DNA of 64,000 bases. Origin: Mameliella sp. MMSF_3455. Its GTDB lineage: Bacteria > Pseudomonadota > Alphaproteobacteria > Rhodobacterales > Rhodobacteraceae. The translations under genes and the position numbers were made by a program. This document shows, in pieces, positions 1 through 7,654 of the stretch; positions within the stretch are counted from its first letter, which is position 1; each line of letters opens with the position of its first letter. The stretch covers positions 1 through 64,000 of the forward strand of contig NZ_JASHJL010000024.1 in the NCBI RefSeq assembly GCF_030733205.1, written 5' to 3'. The notes below the pieces were generated by a model that did no database searches, was not told the origin of the DNA, and worked only from the letters and a program-made list of their open reading frames with translations.

Positions 1-176
1 CCGACGACCTTGACGCCCGCAGCCTCGTAATCCGCATCGGAGAACTCTGCCCGCGACCCCGCGCCGGATTCGATCAAACATTCATAACCCAGCTTTTGCA
101 GCTGGCGGGCAGAATCCGGGGTCATCGCAACGCGATTCTCTCCAGATTCAACCTCTCTTGGCGTCCCTATCTTCAC
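1..176 (-). CDS. pntA: NAD(P) transhydrogenase subunit alpha, N-terminal fragment (runs off the window)
   Basis: The minus strand reads from a GTG at 176 into VKIGTPREVESGENRVAMTP, then QLQKLGYECLIESGAG and FSDADYEAAGV. This is the typical start of the alpha subunit of proton-translocating Re/Si-specific transhydrogenase, which moves hydride between NADH and NADP+ in the inner membrane and supplies NADPH. A GGGGA ribosome site lies a few bases upstream of the GTG, which supports this start. Only about 58 residues are inside the window; the NAD(H)-binding domain and pntB would lie to the left. It matches the alanine dehydrogenase/PntA N-terminal family, and the KIGTPRE start favours PntA over alanine dehydrogenase. 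Confidence 0.85.
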   Translation of the reverse strand, partial: MKIGTPREVESGENRVAMTPDSARQLQKLGYECLIESGAGSRAEFSDADYEAAGVKVV

Positions 177-538
177 GGTATTCCCCTTTGTTCTCAGGTA
201 CTCCTACGCCCCTGATGAGGCGTTAATTCGCATTTCAGCGCAATCATGCGGCTCTGCAGCGACAGGCAGCGCGGGTTGTAAAACACACCATGACCAAAAG
301 TTAAAGTCGGACAACTATTATTGCGCCGCGGACCAAAGAATCGAAACATTGTTGCCCACCGCTGCACTCTATATCGGCACCCCGTCGAAATATTCCTCGT
401 GGTTTCGGAAACTTAGCATTTGCATCATGTGCCGGACGCTTGGCCTGGGAACCGCCGTGGTCGGCATGCCGGGGGCAGCATGCGACCACAGGTCACCTCT
501 ACCAAAGGATGAGTGCTGAATTCGCAGTCATTCCGCGA
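177..538. other. Intergenic stretch between pntA and the methyltransferase; no supported gene
   Basis: This 362-base stretch holds the promoter side of pntA and the 3' side of the methyltransferase gene. Short open frames in it show no recognisable protein and are not supported. The only structure seen is the inverted repeat at 457-489, listed separately. Base composition around 280-410 is more AT-rich than the neighbouring genes, as expected for a promoter region. Confidence 0.6.
457..489 (-). terminator. Long hairpin downstream of the methyltransferase gene
   Basis: GTGGTCGGCATGC at 457-469 can pair with GCATGCGACCAC at 478-489, leaving one bulged base and an 8-base loop. It lies about 50 bases beyond the stop of the minus-strand methyltransferase gene, so a 3'-end role is plausible. 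No T-run follows on either strand, so it is not a classic intrinsic terminator. Confidence 0.4.
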
Positions 539-994
539 TCAGATCCACCGCCGCACATCCTTTTCGTACCGGGCAAAGGCCGCGCGGAATTTCCGGCGCA
601 GGTGATTTTCCTCGGGTACGATGAAACGCCGTTCGATCACCCAAACGAAGATTGGCACAAGTGGCAGCGCCAGGACCGCGTCCCAATACAGGATGATCCC
701 CAACAGGATCATTGAGTCGCCAAGGTAGATAGGGTTGCGCGACCGTTTGAAGATCCCGCTCGTCACCAGGCGGTCCGCTTCCCGGTGCGGGATCACGGTG
801 GTCCGGTGGCGCCGCATTTCGTAGAGCGCCAGCGCCATTAGGATCACCCCGCCCCCGACCAGCAGGCCGCCAAGGAGATCGGCGACAACAGGGCCAAAGC
901 CCAAACCATAGCCAAAATGGGTCTTTTGTACCCAGGCCAGGCCCAAGGCCCCCACCAACCAGACCGGCGGCATGTCCATCCATTTCATCAGCAA
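539..994 (-). CDS. Isoprenylcysteine carboxyl methyltransferase-family membrane methyltransferase
   Basis: A 151-residue protein with about four hydrophobic segments (residues 10-30, 33-57, 92-120). It has the ICMT/PEMT-family motif around residues 79-92 (TSGIFKRSRNPIYLG) and the acidic/basic C-terminal segment ERRFIVPEENHLRRKF at 121-136. These features fit SAM-dependent methyltransferases that modify membrane lipids or prenylated thiols. In bacteria the substrate is usually unknown, so none is assigned. Starts at 994 (MLMKW) and 988 (MKWMD) are both possible. It is not tightly linked to a neighbour. Confidence 0.75.
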   Translation of the reverse strand: MLMKWMDMPPVWLVGALGLAWVQKTHFGYGLGFGPVVADLLGGLLVGGGVILMALALYEMRRHRTTVIPHREADRLVTSGIFKRSRNPIYLGDSMILLGIILYWDAVLALPLVPIFVWVIERRFIVPEENHLRRKFRAAFARYEKDVRRWI

Positions 995-1293
995 GCATTC
1001 TCCTGCAATTGCTCGTCCGGACCCGCGGATCCTGGTCGGCGTGTCAGGCGCCGTCCGTGATACCCCGACTGCATGACCAGCACGTTTTTCTTTCCATCAC
1101 GCGGGGATTTCGTCCATCCGGCCCGGCACCTCGCGCGTCATTTGTTCCGGCAGGATGGTCGCTGCGGTTTCGGCGTCAAAGCCCGTGCAGCCGATGATTT
1201 CATCTTCCCGCTCTCCCTTGTCATGCCACCACGGGCAGGAGGCGAGCCCGATGATCACCAAGCACCGCGTTCGCCTCCGATACCTGAAACGGG

Positions 1294-2247
1294 TTATTCC
1301 CACTCCATCTCCTCAAAGACCCGGCCCGCATTCTTGGTCGCCAGCTCCTCGAAAGTATCCAGATGCGCCCAGTTGGACTGGTCGATGTAATAGGCATCCG
1401 CAAGGTCGCCGCCCTCGTCGATGTGGTCGCCGATCTTGGCCCGCAGGTCCTTGAGATAGTCCGTGGTATAGCGCGTCACCTGGGCCATGTTCGTCGGGTG
1501 CCCGTGCCCGGGAATGACATAGGTCGCGCCAAGTTCGGTGAAGGGGCCGTCGAAAGTCTCGATCCAGCAACTGGTGCAGGTATCAGCGAAAATCGGCGGC
1601 ATGCGCTCGTGAAAGGCGATGTCACCGGCGATCACGATACCCCATTGCGGGATCCAGACCTGCGTATCGCCTGGGCCGTGCGCGGGACCAAGGTGCAGGA
1701 CGTGGAATTCGACTTCGCCCAGGGCAAAGACGTGTTCATCGTCAAAGGACATGTTCGGCACAACGACCCGGGTGCCCTCGGCCTTGTCCTGGTTGTAACG
1801 TTTCATCCCCTGCAGGATGAAATCACCGTTTTCCTCGATCTCTTCGATGGCCTCGGCATGGGCAAGGATGTCGACGCCCTGATCGGCCCAGTAGGAATTG
1901 CCGAGCATGGCATGACCCTGCCCGTTCTCGTTAATGACCAGCTTCACCGGCTGATCGGTGACGGCCCTGATCTCATCATGCAGCGCCCTGGCCAGCCGCG
2001 CCGAGGCACCGCCGTTGATGACCACCACGCCGTCACCGGTAACAACGAACGACAAGTTGTTGTTATGGCCGGAGTTTTCATAGGTCGGCGGTGCCGTCGC
2101 ACCGATCGCAGAAAAGACATGCGGGATGACTTCGACCGGCTTGTCGTAGAGTTCGGACTGCGGGTACTTGTCGGCGATGTCCTCGCTGGCCTGCGCGGTG
2201 ACGGCCGCCAGCACCAGCGCCGTGGTCAGGGCAAAACGTGTGATCAT
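1294..2247 (-). CDS. Secreted metallo-beta-lactamase-fold protein with a degenerate metal motif
   Basis: A 317-residue protein starting at MITRFALTTALVLAA, preceded by GGGAGG; the first 20 residues look like a Sec signal peptide. The C-terminal half keeps lactamase-fold landmarks: HLGPAHGPGDT (185-195), the GD pair (208-209) and IPGHGHP (245-251). At the place of the usual HxHxDH motif it has INENGQGHAMLGN (105-117), so aligning on the following LGN leaves the first zinc ligands as N, Q, H and A. It resembles periplasmic lactamase-fold hydrolases of the SoxH/quinoprotein-associated type. Function is unknown; it may bind one metal, use other residues, or be non-catalytic. Divergent from the SDR at 2371. 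Confidence 0.75.
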   Translation of the reverse strand: MITRFALTTALVLAAVTAQASEDIADKYPQSELYDKPVEVIPHVFSAIGATAPPTYENSGHNNNLSFVVTGDGVVVINGGASARLARALHDEIRAVTDQPVKLVINENGQGHAMLGNSYWADQGVDILAHAEAIEEIEENGDFILQGMKRYNQDKAEGTRVVVPNMSFDDEHVFALGEVEFHVLHLGPAHGPGDTQVWIPQWGIVIAGDIAFHERMPPIFADTCTSCWIETFDGPFTELGATYVIPGHGHPTNMAQVTRYTTDYLKDLRAKIGDHIDEGGDLADAYYIDQSNWAHLDTFEELATKNAGRVFEEMEWE

Positions 2248-2370
2248 GAGATCCTCCCGAAAATCCCAAACACATTCGCATGCGTGAATAGCATTGCCAA
2301 GCAACCTCTCGCGGACCTCTTGTCACAGCGCCGGGGCACGGTAGGGTTTCGGGCAAAGACGGAGGCGGAG

Positions 2371-3120
2371 ATGATCGAAGGCAAACACGCGCTGGTGACC
2401 GGCGGGGGCAGCGGCATCGGACTGGCAATTGCACGGGCCCTGGCCGCAGAGGGCGCACAAGTCACAATCACCGGGCGCAACGCCGAGCGGTTGGAGGCGG
2501 CGCGGAGCGAGAGGATCTTTCCGATCTCGATGGACGTGATGGATGAAACCTCAATAATTCATGGCGTTAAAGAGGCTGTCTCCGCACGCGGCCCGGTTCA
2601 GATCTGCGTGCCCAATGCCGGGATTGCAGAGGGGCGGTCGATCCTCAAGACGGACATGGAGTTCTGGCGGACCATGATGGCCACCAATGTCGATGGCGCC
2701 TTTCTGACGATCCGCGAATGCCTGAAAAACATGGTTGAGACCGACTGGGGTCGAGTGATTGCTGTGTCCTCAATCGCGGGGATCAGGGGACTGAAGGGGG
2801 CGCCGACCTATACCGCGTCGAAACACGCACTGATGGGGCTGATCCGGGCACTGGCTGCGGATTATGCAAGAAATCCCATTACTTTCAACGCGCTATGCCC
2901 CGCCTACGTGGATACGGACATCGTGACCATGAACGTTGACAACATCATGAAGCGCACCGGCTGGTCCGAGGCAGAGGCCCGCGCGGCAATGGTGGACGTG
3001 AACCCGCACGGTCGGCTGATCGCGCCCGAGGAAGTGGCGCAGGCGGCGGTCTGGCTGTGTCACGAGGCCTCGGGCAGCGTGAACGGACAGGCGATCCAGA
3101 TCGCGGGCGGAGAGATCTGA
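2371..3120 (+). CDS. SDR-family NAD(P)-dependent oxidoreductase
   Basis: A 249-residue classical short-chain dehydrogenase. The cofactor motif TGGGSGIG is at 10-17, NAG at 82-84, and the catalytic Ser (SSIAG, about 133), Tyr147 and Lys151 (YTASK) are all present. The start at 2371 follows GGAGGCGGAG; an in-frame opening extends far upstream but only antisense to the lactamase-fold gene. Substrate cannot be read from the sequence. The general pattern is that of 3-hydroxybutyrate or 3-oxoacyl reductase-like SDRs. The bipartite palindrome at 3125-3172 begins four bases after its stop codon. Confidence 0.85.
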   Translation: MIEGKHALVTGGGSGIGLAIARALAAEGAQVTITGRNAERLEAARSERIFPISMDVMDETSIIHGVKEAVSARGPVQICVPNAGIAEGRSILKTDMEFWRTMMATNVDGAFLTIRECLKNMVETDWGRVIAVSSIAGIRGLKGAPTYTASKHALMGLIRALAADYARNPITFNALCPAYVDTDIVTMNVDNIMKRTGWSEAEARAAMVDVNPHGRLIAPEEVAQAAVWLCHEASGSVNGQAIQIAGGEI

Positions 3121-3124
3121 CGGC

Positions 3125-3172
3125 TGTACGTTTTGTACAAAACGTACACCGAAATCAGCATTTTGTACAAAA
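3125..3172 (+). repeat. Bipartite palindromic element, copy 1
   Basis: A perfect 24-bp palindrome at 3125-3148 (left arm TGTACGTTTTGT) is followed by the 12-base spacer CCGAAATCAGCA and a 12-bp palindrome TTTTGTACAAAA at 3161-3172. The two centres are 30 bp apart. A second copy, on the other strand, is at 49850-49897 with one spacer and one arm mismatch. Here it sits between the SDR stop and the GNAT start, 39 bases before the latter. It may be a double operator for the downstream gene or a 3'-end hairpin for the upstream gene. Confidence 0.85.
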
Positions 3173-3211
3173 CGCCCCACGGCCCGGAGTCGGTGACAGG
3201 ATGGCCGTTTC

Positions 3212-4036
3212 ATGCGAACATCCCGCATGGCCATCCCGAACAGGTATTTTGGCAGCCCGGAACAACAGGGTCTTGAACGACGCGCGCATCTCTTGTGGCA
3301 GATCCTGCAGGACGATCCTGACTATTGCTTTCACGGGCGCGCGGTCGGGCTGTTGCGAACCGACACGCAGGACACAAGCCTGCAGATCGCGCTGGCCCGG
3401 TTGCAGGGGCTGGGACCGGGGACCCGGCTGACACCGGAGGTTGCCAGCTCGCGCCGGGCCGCGATCGAGGACGCCGGGCTTGGGCTGGAAATCCAGCAGC
3501 GATGGGGCGCGGATGAATCCGCACTCGCCGGCGCCCGCGGCTTTCTGTGCGACAGCGGCTTGCCCGCGGGACTCGCCACGGTGGAGGTCGGGCCGGATAC
3601 GTCGGACACGGACTTCGACCGGCTTGACGATCTGACCCGCGCCTGCGGCATCCTCCTGCCCTCTGCCGCCTTTCTGCGCGGCGCCTTTGGCCCGGCGGTC
3701 AGCCTTTACGCCAGAACGCGGGCTGGCGAGATCGTCGGCTTCGCGGCGGCCCTTGCCCAGGCGAAATGCGCCCCGTCCCTGCAGGGCGAAGCCTGGTGGG
3801 GGTTTCTTTCGACGCGACAGGACTGGCGCGGACACGGAATCGCAAGACGACTCGGGGCAAAGGCGATGCTCACGATGGCGGAACGGCATGGGGTGCGGCG
3901 GTTCCAAACCGGCATCCTGACGGGGAACGCCGCCTCGTTGTCCGTGTCGCGCTCTCTGGGGTTTCGGGACACCGGATTGCTGGACCTGTTGGCAATCGAC
4001 GCAGAGACGCTGCGCAATGGGCGGCTGGCCGGGTAA
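3212..4036 (+). CDS. GNAT-family N-acetyltransferase
   Basis: A 274-residue protein. The C-terminal half carries a GNAT fold with the acetyl-CoA pyrophosphate loop RQDWRGHGIARRLG at about 202-215, followed by a GNAASLSVSRSLGFRDTG segment typical of motif B. The N-terminal 130 residues are not recognised and may be a degenerate GNAT domain or a substrate module. The start at 3212 has AGGA 10 bases upstream; 3230 (MAIPNRYF) is an alternative with no clear ribosome site. The acceptor substrate is unknown. It is the gene directly downstream of palindromic element copy 1 and may be controlled by it. Confidence 0.75.
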   Translation: MRTSRMAIPNRYFGSPEQQGLERRAHLLWQILQDDPDYCFHGRAVGLLRTDTQDTSLQIALARLQGLGPGTRLTPEVASSRRAAIEDAGLGLEIQQRWGADESALAGARGFLCDSGLPAGLATVEVGPDTSDTDFDRLDDLTRACGILLPSAAFLRGAFGPAVSLYARTRAGEIVGFAAALAQAKCAPSLQGEAWWGFLSTRQDWRGHGIARRLGAKAMLTMAERHGVRRFQTGILTGNAASLSVSRSLGFRDTGLLDLLAIDAETLRNGRLAG

Positions 4037-4050
4037 CGCCCCCGACCGCG

Positions 4051-4632
4051 TCAGCCCGCCGTCAGCCCGCGTCCAAGCACATGTGCCAGTCTATCGCGGG
4101 CCGTCTCGAATTGCGCATAGGGCGGGCGTTTTACCCCGTCGAGCGCGCCAAGAAGCAGCGCCGCCACCTCTTCGGGCGACCCATCCAGCCGCACGCGACC
4201 GGCCGCCGCCTCGCGCGTCAGCCAGTCGGCAAAGACGGTGGTCAGCCGGGCCGTCCCGGCCTCGACGACCTCGCGCGCGTGGCTGTCCTTGATGTCCAGC
4301 AGTTCGGCACCGTGCGGGCTGTCCAGCATGTTGCGGATCATCGGCCCGGTCTTGGCGGCAAAGCCCCGCGCCAGCAGATCCTCGACGCTGCCCTCGCCCG
4401 CCAATGCCTCGGACACCGCGCGCGCGGCCGTGTCGAAATAGACCTCGACCATGCGGCGGGCGATGTCCTCCTTGCCCTGGAAATGCTGGTAGAGCGCGGG
4501 ACGGGACATGCCCGCCGCCTGCGCTATGTCCCCCATCGAGGTACGGCGATAGCCATACTGGCACATCACCGCCAGCGCGGCTGTGAGTATGGCCTCTTGC
4601 TTGACCTGATCGGCTGGGACTGCATCCATCAT
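4051..4632 (-). CDS. TetR/AcrR-family transcriptional regulator
   Basis: About 193 residues from MMDAVPADQ. The N-terminal helix-turn-helix reads ILTAALAVMCQYGYRRTSM then DIAQAAGMSRPALYQHFQGK, the classic TetR pattern; the C-terminal ligand-binding half is variable. An upstream start at 4683 is open but would place the palindromic promoter region inside the gene, so 4632 is preferred, with AGGA 10 bases before it. It is divergent from the molybdenum hydroxylase genes at 4723-7419, and inverted TGTCA half-sites fill the gap. The inferred role is a repressor of those genes and of itself. Confidence 0.85.
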   Translation of the reverse strand: MMDAVPADQVKQEAILTAALAVMCQYGYRRTSMGDIAQAAGMSRPALYQHFQGKEDIARRMVEVYFDTAARAVSEALAGEGSVEDLLARGFAAKTGPMIRNMLDSPHGAELLDIKDSHAREVVEAGTARLTTVFADWLTREAAAGRVRLDGSPEEVAALLLGALDGVKRPPYAQFETARDRLAHVLGRGLTAG

Positions 4633-4722
4633 GACATCAGTCCTGACAAAACTGCGCAAAACTGTCAATTGACACTCTGACATATTTCACCCATTTTGTC
4701 AGAAATCGACCAGGAGAACGAC
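4633..4722. promoter_or_regulatory. Divergent promoter region with clustered TGTCA/TGACA operator half-sites
   Basis: The gap between the TetR gene and the Ior small subunit contains a perfect palindrome TGTCAATTGACA (4663-4674), a wider dyad TCTGACA (4676-4682)/TGTCAGA (4697-4703), and further TGACA copies near 4634-4648. TTGACA at 4669-4674 is a plausible -35 element for the plus-strand genes, overlapping the palindrome. This arrangement fits repression by the adjacent TetR protein. An AGGAGA ribosome site precedes the ATG at 4723. Confidence 0.6.
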
Positions 4723-5178
4723 ATGGCCACCACGCTCACCGTCAACGGCACCTCGCATGAGGTGGACCTGCCCGACGAGGTCCCGCTGCTCTGGGCACTG
4801 CGCGATGCGCTGAACCTGACCGGCACCAAGTTCGGCTGCGGTGTCGCGGCCTGCGGGGCCTGCACGGTGCATATCGACGGCGAGGCGGTGCGCAGCTGCC
4901 AGGTGCCGGTCGGCGACGTCTGGGGAGAGGTCACGACGATCGAGGGGCTGGGCACACCGGATGCGCTGCACCGGCTGCAGCAAGCCTGGGTGGATCACCA
5001 GGTGGCGCAATGCGGCTATTGCCAGTCGGGCCAGATCATGCAGGCCGCCGCCCTGCTGGCCGAAACGCCGAACCCCACGGACGATGACATCGACGCGGTC
5101 ATGAACGGCAACCTCTGCCGCTGCGGCACCTACCCGCGTATCCGGGCCGCCATCAAATCCGCCGCGCAAGGAGCCTGA
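4723..5178 (+). CDS. iorA: (2Fe-2S)-binding small subunit of a molybdenum hydroxylase (isoquinoline 1-oxidoreductase alpha type)
   Basis: A 151-residue protein with two iron-sulfur domains. The plant-ferredoxin-like N-terminal one has [11 protein letters not shown] (Cys39, 44, 47) plus Cys59. The C-terminal helical one has [11 protein letters not shown] and [11 protein letters not shown]. This is the standard electron-transfer subunit of the xanthine oxidase family in the two-subunit Ior arrangement. Its stop is followed three bases later by the large subunit start. It has no signal peptide, so it would reach the periplasm together with the Tat-exported partner. The natural substrate is unknown; isoquinoline is only the family's namesake. 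Confidence 0.85.
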   Translation: MATTLTVNGTSHEVDLPDEVPLLWALRDALNLTGTKFGCGVAACGACTVHIDGEAVRSCQVPVGDVWGEVTTIEGLGTPDALHRLQQAWVDHQVAQCGYCQSGQIMQAAALLAETPNPTDDDIDAVMNGNLCRCGTYPRIRAAIKSAAQGA

Positions 5179-5181
5179 GCC

Positions 5182-7419
5182 ATGTCCCGGATCGGCAAGA
5201 TCGCCCGCCGCACATTTCTTTTCGGGGCCGTGGCCGTCGCCGGTGGCGCCGCCTTTGGCGCCTGGTACGTCAGCCGCCCCGCGCCCAATCCGCTGAAGCC
5301 CGCGGAAGGAGAGGCCAGCCTGAACGCCTTTGTCCTGATCGACGGCGAAGGCGTGACCCTTGTCGCGCCGCGCGCCGAGATGGGACAGGGCACCATGACC
5401 ACCTGGGCGGCGCTGATCGCCGAGGAGATGGACCTGGCCTGGGAGGATGTGCGCGTCATCCACGGCCCGCCGGCGCAGGCCTATTACAACAGCGCGCTGA
5501 TGGGCGAGGGCCAGACCCACAAGGGCTATGACGCCTCGGCCTTTCAGCATTCGCTGGGCGAGATGATGGGCGTCATGGGCAAGGTGTTTTCCATGCAGGT
5601 CACGGGCGGGTCCACCGCCATGAAGGACGGCTACGAGCGGATGCGCGCCACCGGCGCCGCCGCGCGCGAGATGCTGAAGACCGCCGCCGCCAAGCGCCTG
5701 AATGTCGGCGTAGTCGAATTGCGCACGGAAAACGGCGCGGTGATCGGACCCGATGGCACCGCCATTCCCTATGCAGAGCTGGCCGCCGAGGCGGCGGAGG
5801 TCGAACCGCCCCGGATCGAACTGCGCGAGCGCAGCGAATGGCGGCTTCTGGGCACCTCGCTGCCGCGCGTCGACATGCTGGGCAAGTCCACCGGCACCGC
5901 GCAGTTCGGCATCGACACGCGCCTGCCCGGGATGCGCTTTGCTGCGGTGCGCCAGTCACCCACGCGCGGCGGCATGAAACGCTATGACGCCTTCGAGGCT
6001 GGCCGCATGCCCGGCGTCGAAAAGGTGGTGGACCTCGGCGACGGGTTGGCGGTGATCGCCACCAATACCTGGCTGGCCCAAAGGGCCGTGGACGCCATCG
6101 AGGTCGAGTGGGAACCCGCCCCCTACCCCGAGAGCACCGAGGCGATGGTGGCCGCGGTCGAGGCGGCCTTGGACACCGAACCGGATTCCGTGCTGCGCGA
6201 CGATGGCAACCCGGACCGCCTGCCCGCAGGCGCAACGGCGGTCGAAGCGGAATACCGCGTGCCTTTCCTCGCCCATGCCACGATGGAGCCGATGAACGCC
6301 ACCGCCTGGTTCGACGGCCAGCACCTGCGGCTGTGGTGCGGCAACCAGGGGCCGACCTTCTTGCGCGATGCCTGTGCCGCCGAGGCCGGGGGCGATCCGG
6401 CCGAGGTCGAGGTGAACGTGACGCTGATGGGCGGCGGATTTGGCCGCCGGGGCGAGTTCGACTACGCGGTTGTGGCGACCAAGGTTGCCAAGGCCATGCC
6501 CGGCACGCCGGTCAATGTCACCTGGTCGCGCGAAGAGGACATGACCCACGACTATTATCGCCCGCCCGCCATCGCGCGGATCACGGGGGCCGTGGCGGAC
6601 GGCGCGCCGGTGGCCTTCGACGCCAGGGTCGCCTCGCCCTCGATCGCGGAACAGGCGCTGAAACGCTGGGTCGGCTTTGCCCCCGGCGGGCCGGACAAGG
6701 GGATCGTCGACGGCATCTACAACCAGCCCTACGGCATCCCGAACTACCGCGTCGCGGGCCACAAGGCGGACATCGCGCCGCCGCTGGGCTTCTGGCGGTC
6801 GGTCGGGGCCAGCTTCAACGGGTTCTTCCATGAGTGTTTCATGGATGAGCTGGCGGTGACTGCCGGGGCCGACCCGCTGGAGATGCGACTGAAACTGACA
6901 CGCGACGAATGGCTGCCCGCCTTCTACGCGCTGGAGGCGGTGCGCGACATGTCCGGCTGGACCGGCAAGACAGAGGACGGTGTCGGGCGGGGCCTGGCGA
7001 TGGTCTACAGCTTTGGCACCCCCACGGCGATGGTGATCGAGGTGCGCGACGTGGACGGCGCGGTGCGCCTGACCGACGCCTGGATCGCCGCCGACCCCGG
7101 CGTGGCGCTAGACCCGTCGATCATCGAGGCGCAGTTGACCGGCGCGATGGTCTATGGCCTGTCGGCCGCCATCGGAGAAGAGGTGACATTCGCGGGCGGC
7201 GTCGCGGAGCAGAAGAACTTTCCCGATTACGAGCCGCTGCGCATGGCGCAGATGCCGCGTACGCAGGTGCAGATCCTTGAAAACCAGGAGCGCCTGAACG
7301 GGATCGGCGAGGTTGGCACGCCCCCTGCCGCACCGGCACTGGCCAATGCGCTCTTTGACCTGACGGGCAAACGGGTGCGTGAGCTGCCGCTCAACAAGGC
7401 CTTCGACTTTTACGTCTGA
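5182..7419 (+). CDS. iorB: Molybdopterin-binding large subunit, xanthine dehydrogenase family (isoquinoline 1-oxidoreductase beta type)
   Basis: A 745-residue protein with a twin-arginine signal (IARRTFLFGAVAVAGGAAFG, residues 7-26) and molybdenum hydroxylase sequence beyond it, including the glycine-rich segments GAEMGQGTMTTWAAL-like (about 70-85), LMGGGFGRRGEFDY, FWRSVGASFNGFFHE and near the C-terminus NGIGEVGTPPAAPALANA. It binds the molybdopterin cytosine dinucleotide cofactor and hydroxylates a heterocycle or aldehyde. The Tat signal implies periplasmic action. Periplasmic members often pass electrons to a cytochrome c, but none is encoded beside it. Co-transcribed with iorA and divergent from a TetR gene. 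Confidence 0.85.
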   Translation: MSRIGKIARRTFLFGAVAVAGGAAFGAWYVSRPAPNPLKPAEGEASLNAFVLIDGEGVTLVAPRAEMGQGTMTTWAALIAEEMDLAWEDVRVIHGPPAQAYYNSALMGEGQTHKGYDASAFQHSLGEMMGVMGKVFSMQVTGGSTAMKDGYERMRATGAAAREMLKTAAAKRLNVGVVELRTENGAVIGPDGTAIPYAELAAEAAEVEPPRIELRERSEWRLLGTSLPRVDMLGKSTGTAQFGIDTRLPGMRFAAVRQSPTRGGMKRYDAFEAGRMPGVEKVVDLGDGLAVIATNTWLAQRAVDAIEVEWEPAPYPESTEAMVAAVEAALDTEPDSVLRDDGNPDRLPAGATAVEAEYRVPFLAHATMEPMNATAWFDGQHLRLWCGNQGPTFLRDACAAEAGGDPAEVEVNVTLMGGGFGRRGEFDYAVVATKVAKAMPGTPVNVTWSREEDMTHDYYRPPAIARITGAVADGAPVAFDARVASPSIAEQALKRWVGFAPGGPDKGIVDGIYNQPYGIPNYRVAGHKADIAPPLGFWRSVGASFNGFFHECFMDELAVTAGADPLEMRLKLTRDEWLPAFYALEAVRDMSGWTGKTEDGVGRGLAMVYSFGTPTAMVIEVRDVDGAVRLTDAWIAADPGVALDPSIIEAQLTGAMVYGLSAAIGEEVTFAGGVAEQKNFPDYEPLRMAQMPRTQVQILENQERLNGIGEVGTPPAAPALANALFDLTGKRVRELPLNKAFDFYV

Positions 7420-7436
7420 GGCCGGATGACTGGACT

Positions 7437-7461
7437 GATGCCCGGCCCCGTGCCGGGCATC
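7437..7461 (+). terminator. Strong hairpin after the molybdenum hydroxylase operon
   Basis: GATGCCCGGC at 7437-7446 pairs perfectly with GCCGGGCATC at 7452-7461 around a 5-base loop, 18 bases after the iorB stop. No T-run follows, so it could be a Rho-assisted terminator or a 3'-protecting hairpin. Confidence 0.55.
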
Positions 7462-7551
7462 CGCTGCTCCCGTCGAAAGAAGACAAGTCTTCCTAATTGC
7501 ACGAAAAGATCAGCCGCACAATCTAGGCAAACGAAAAGATATAACTTAAAG

Positions 7552-7627
7552 TATAGTTCAGTCCCGGTGCGTGTTTTCGGGCCTTGAGTAACGAGTTCCG
7601 CCTCTGCCGTTTAGGCAGGGGCTTTTT
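7552..7627 (+). ncRNA. Possible small RNA: -10-like box followed by an intrinsic terminator
   Basis: No open frame spans this stretch. TATAGT at 7552-7557 could be a -10 box. A short transcript starting near 7564 would end at the hairpin CCTCTGCC (7601-7608)/GGCAGGGG (7614-7621) followed by CTTTTT, a good intrinsic terminator. Upstream, ACGAAAAGAT occurs twice, at 7501 and 7531, exactly 30 bp apart. No convincing -35 box is seen. The terminator may instead act on read-through from iorB. Confidence 0.3.
7601..7627 (+). terminator. Intrinsic terminator, plus strand
   Basis: An eight-base stem (one G-T pair) with loop GTTTA, followed by CTTTTT. It lies between iorB and the converging amidohydrolase gene. 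It terminates either a small RNA or read-through from the iorAB operon. Confidence 0.65.
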
Positions 7628-7654
7628 CGTCATCTGTCACGGGATTGACGGGCC

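Noticed and set aside
301-715. Short open frames on both strands near the left edge
   Set aside because: No domain or ribosome site; they overlap each other and the methyltransferase 3' end.
1363-2370. Long in-frame extension upstream of the SDR start at 2371
   Set aside because: It is antisense to the lactamase-fold gene and shows no domain; the SDR starts with its own ribosome site at 2371.
3125-3172. Palindromic element as an insertion sequence end or CRISPR repeat
   Set aside because: There is no transposase, no direct target duplication and only one unit per site with no spacer series.
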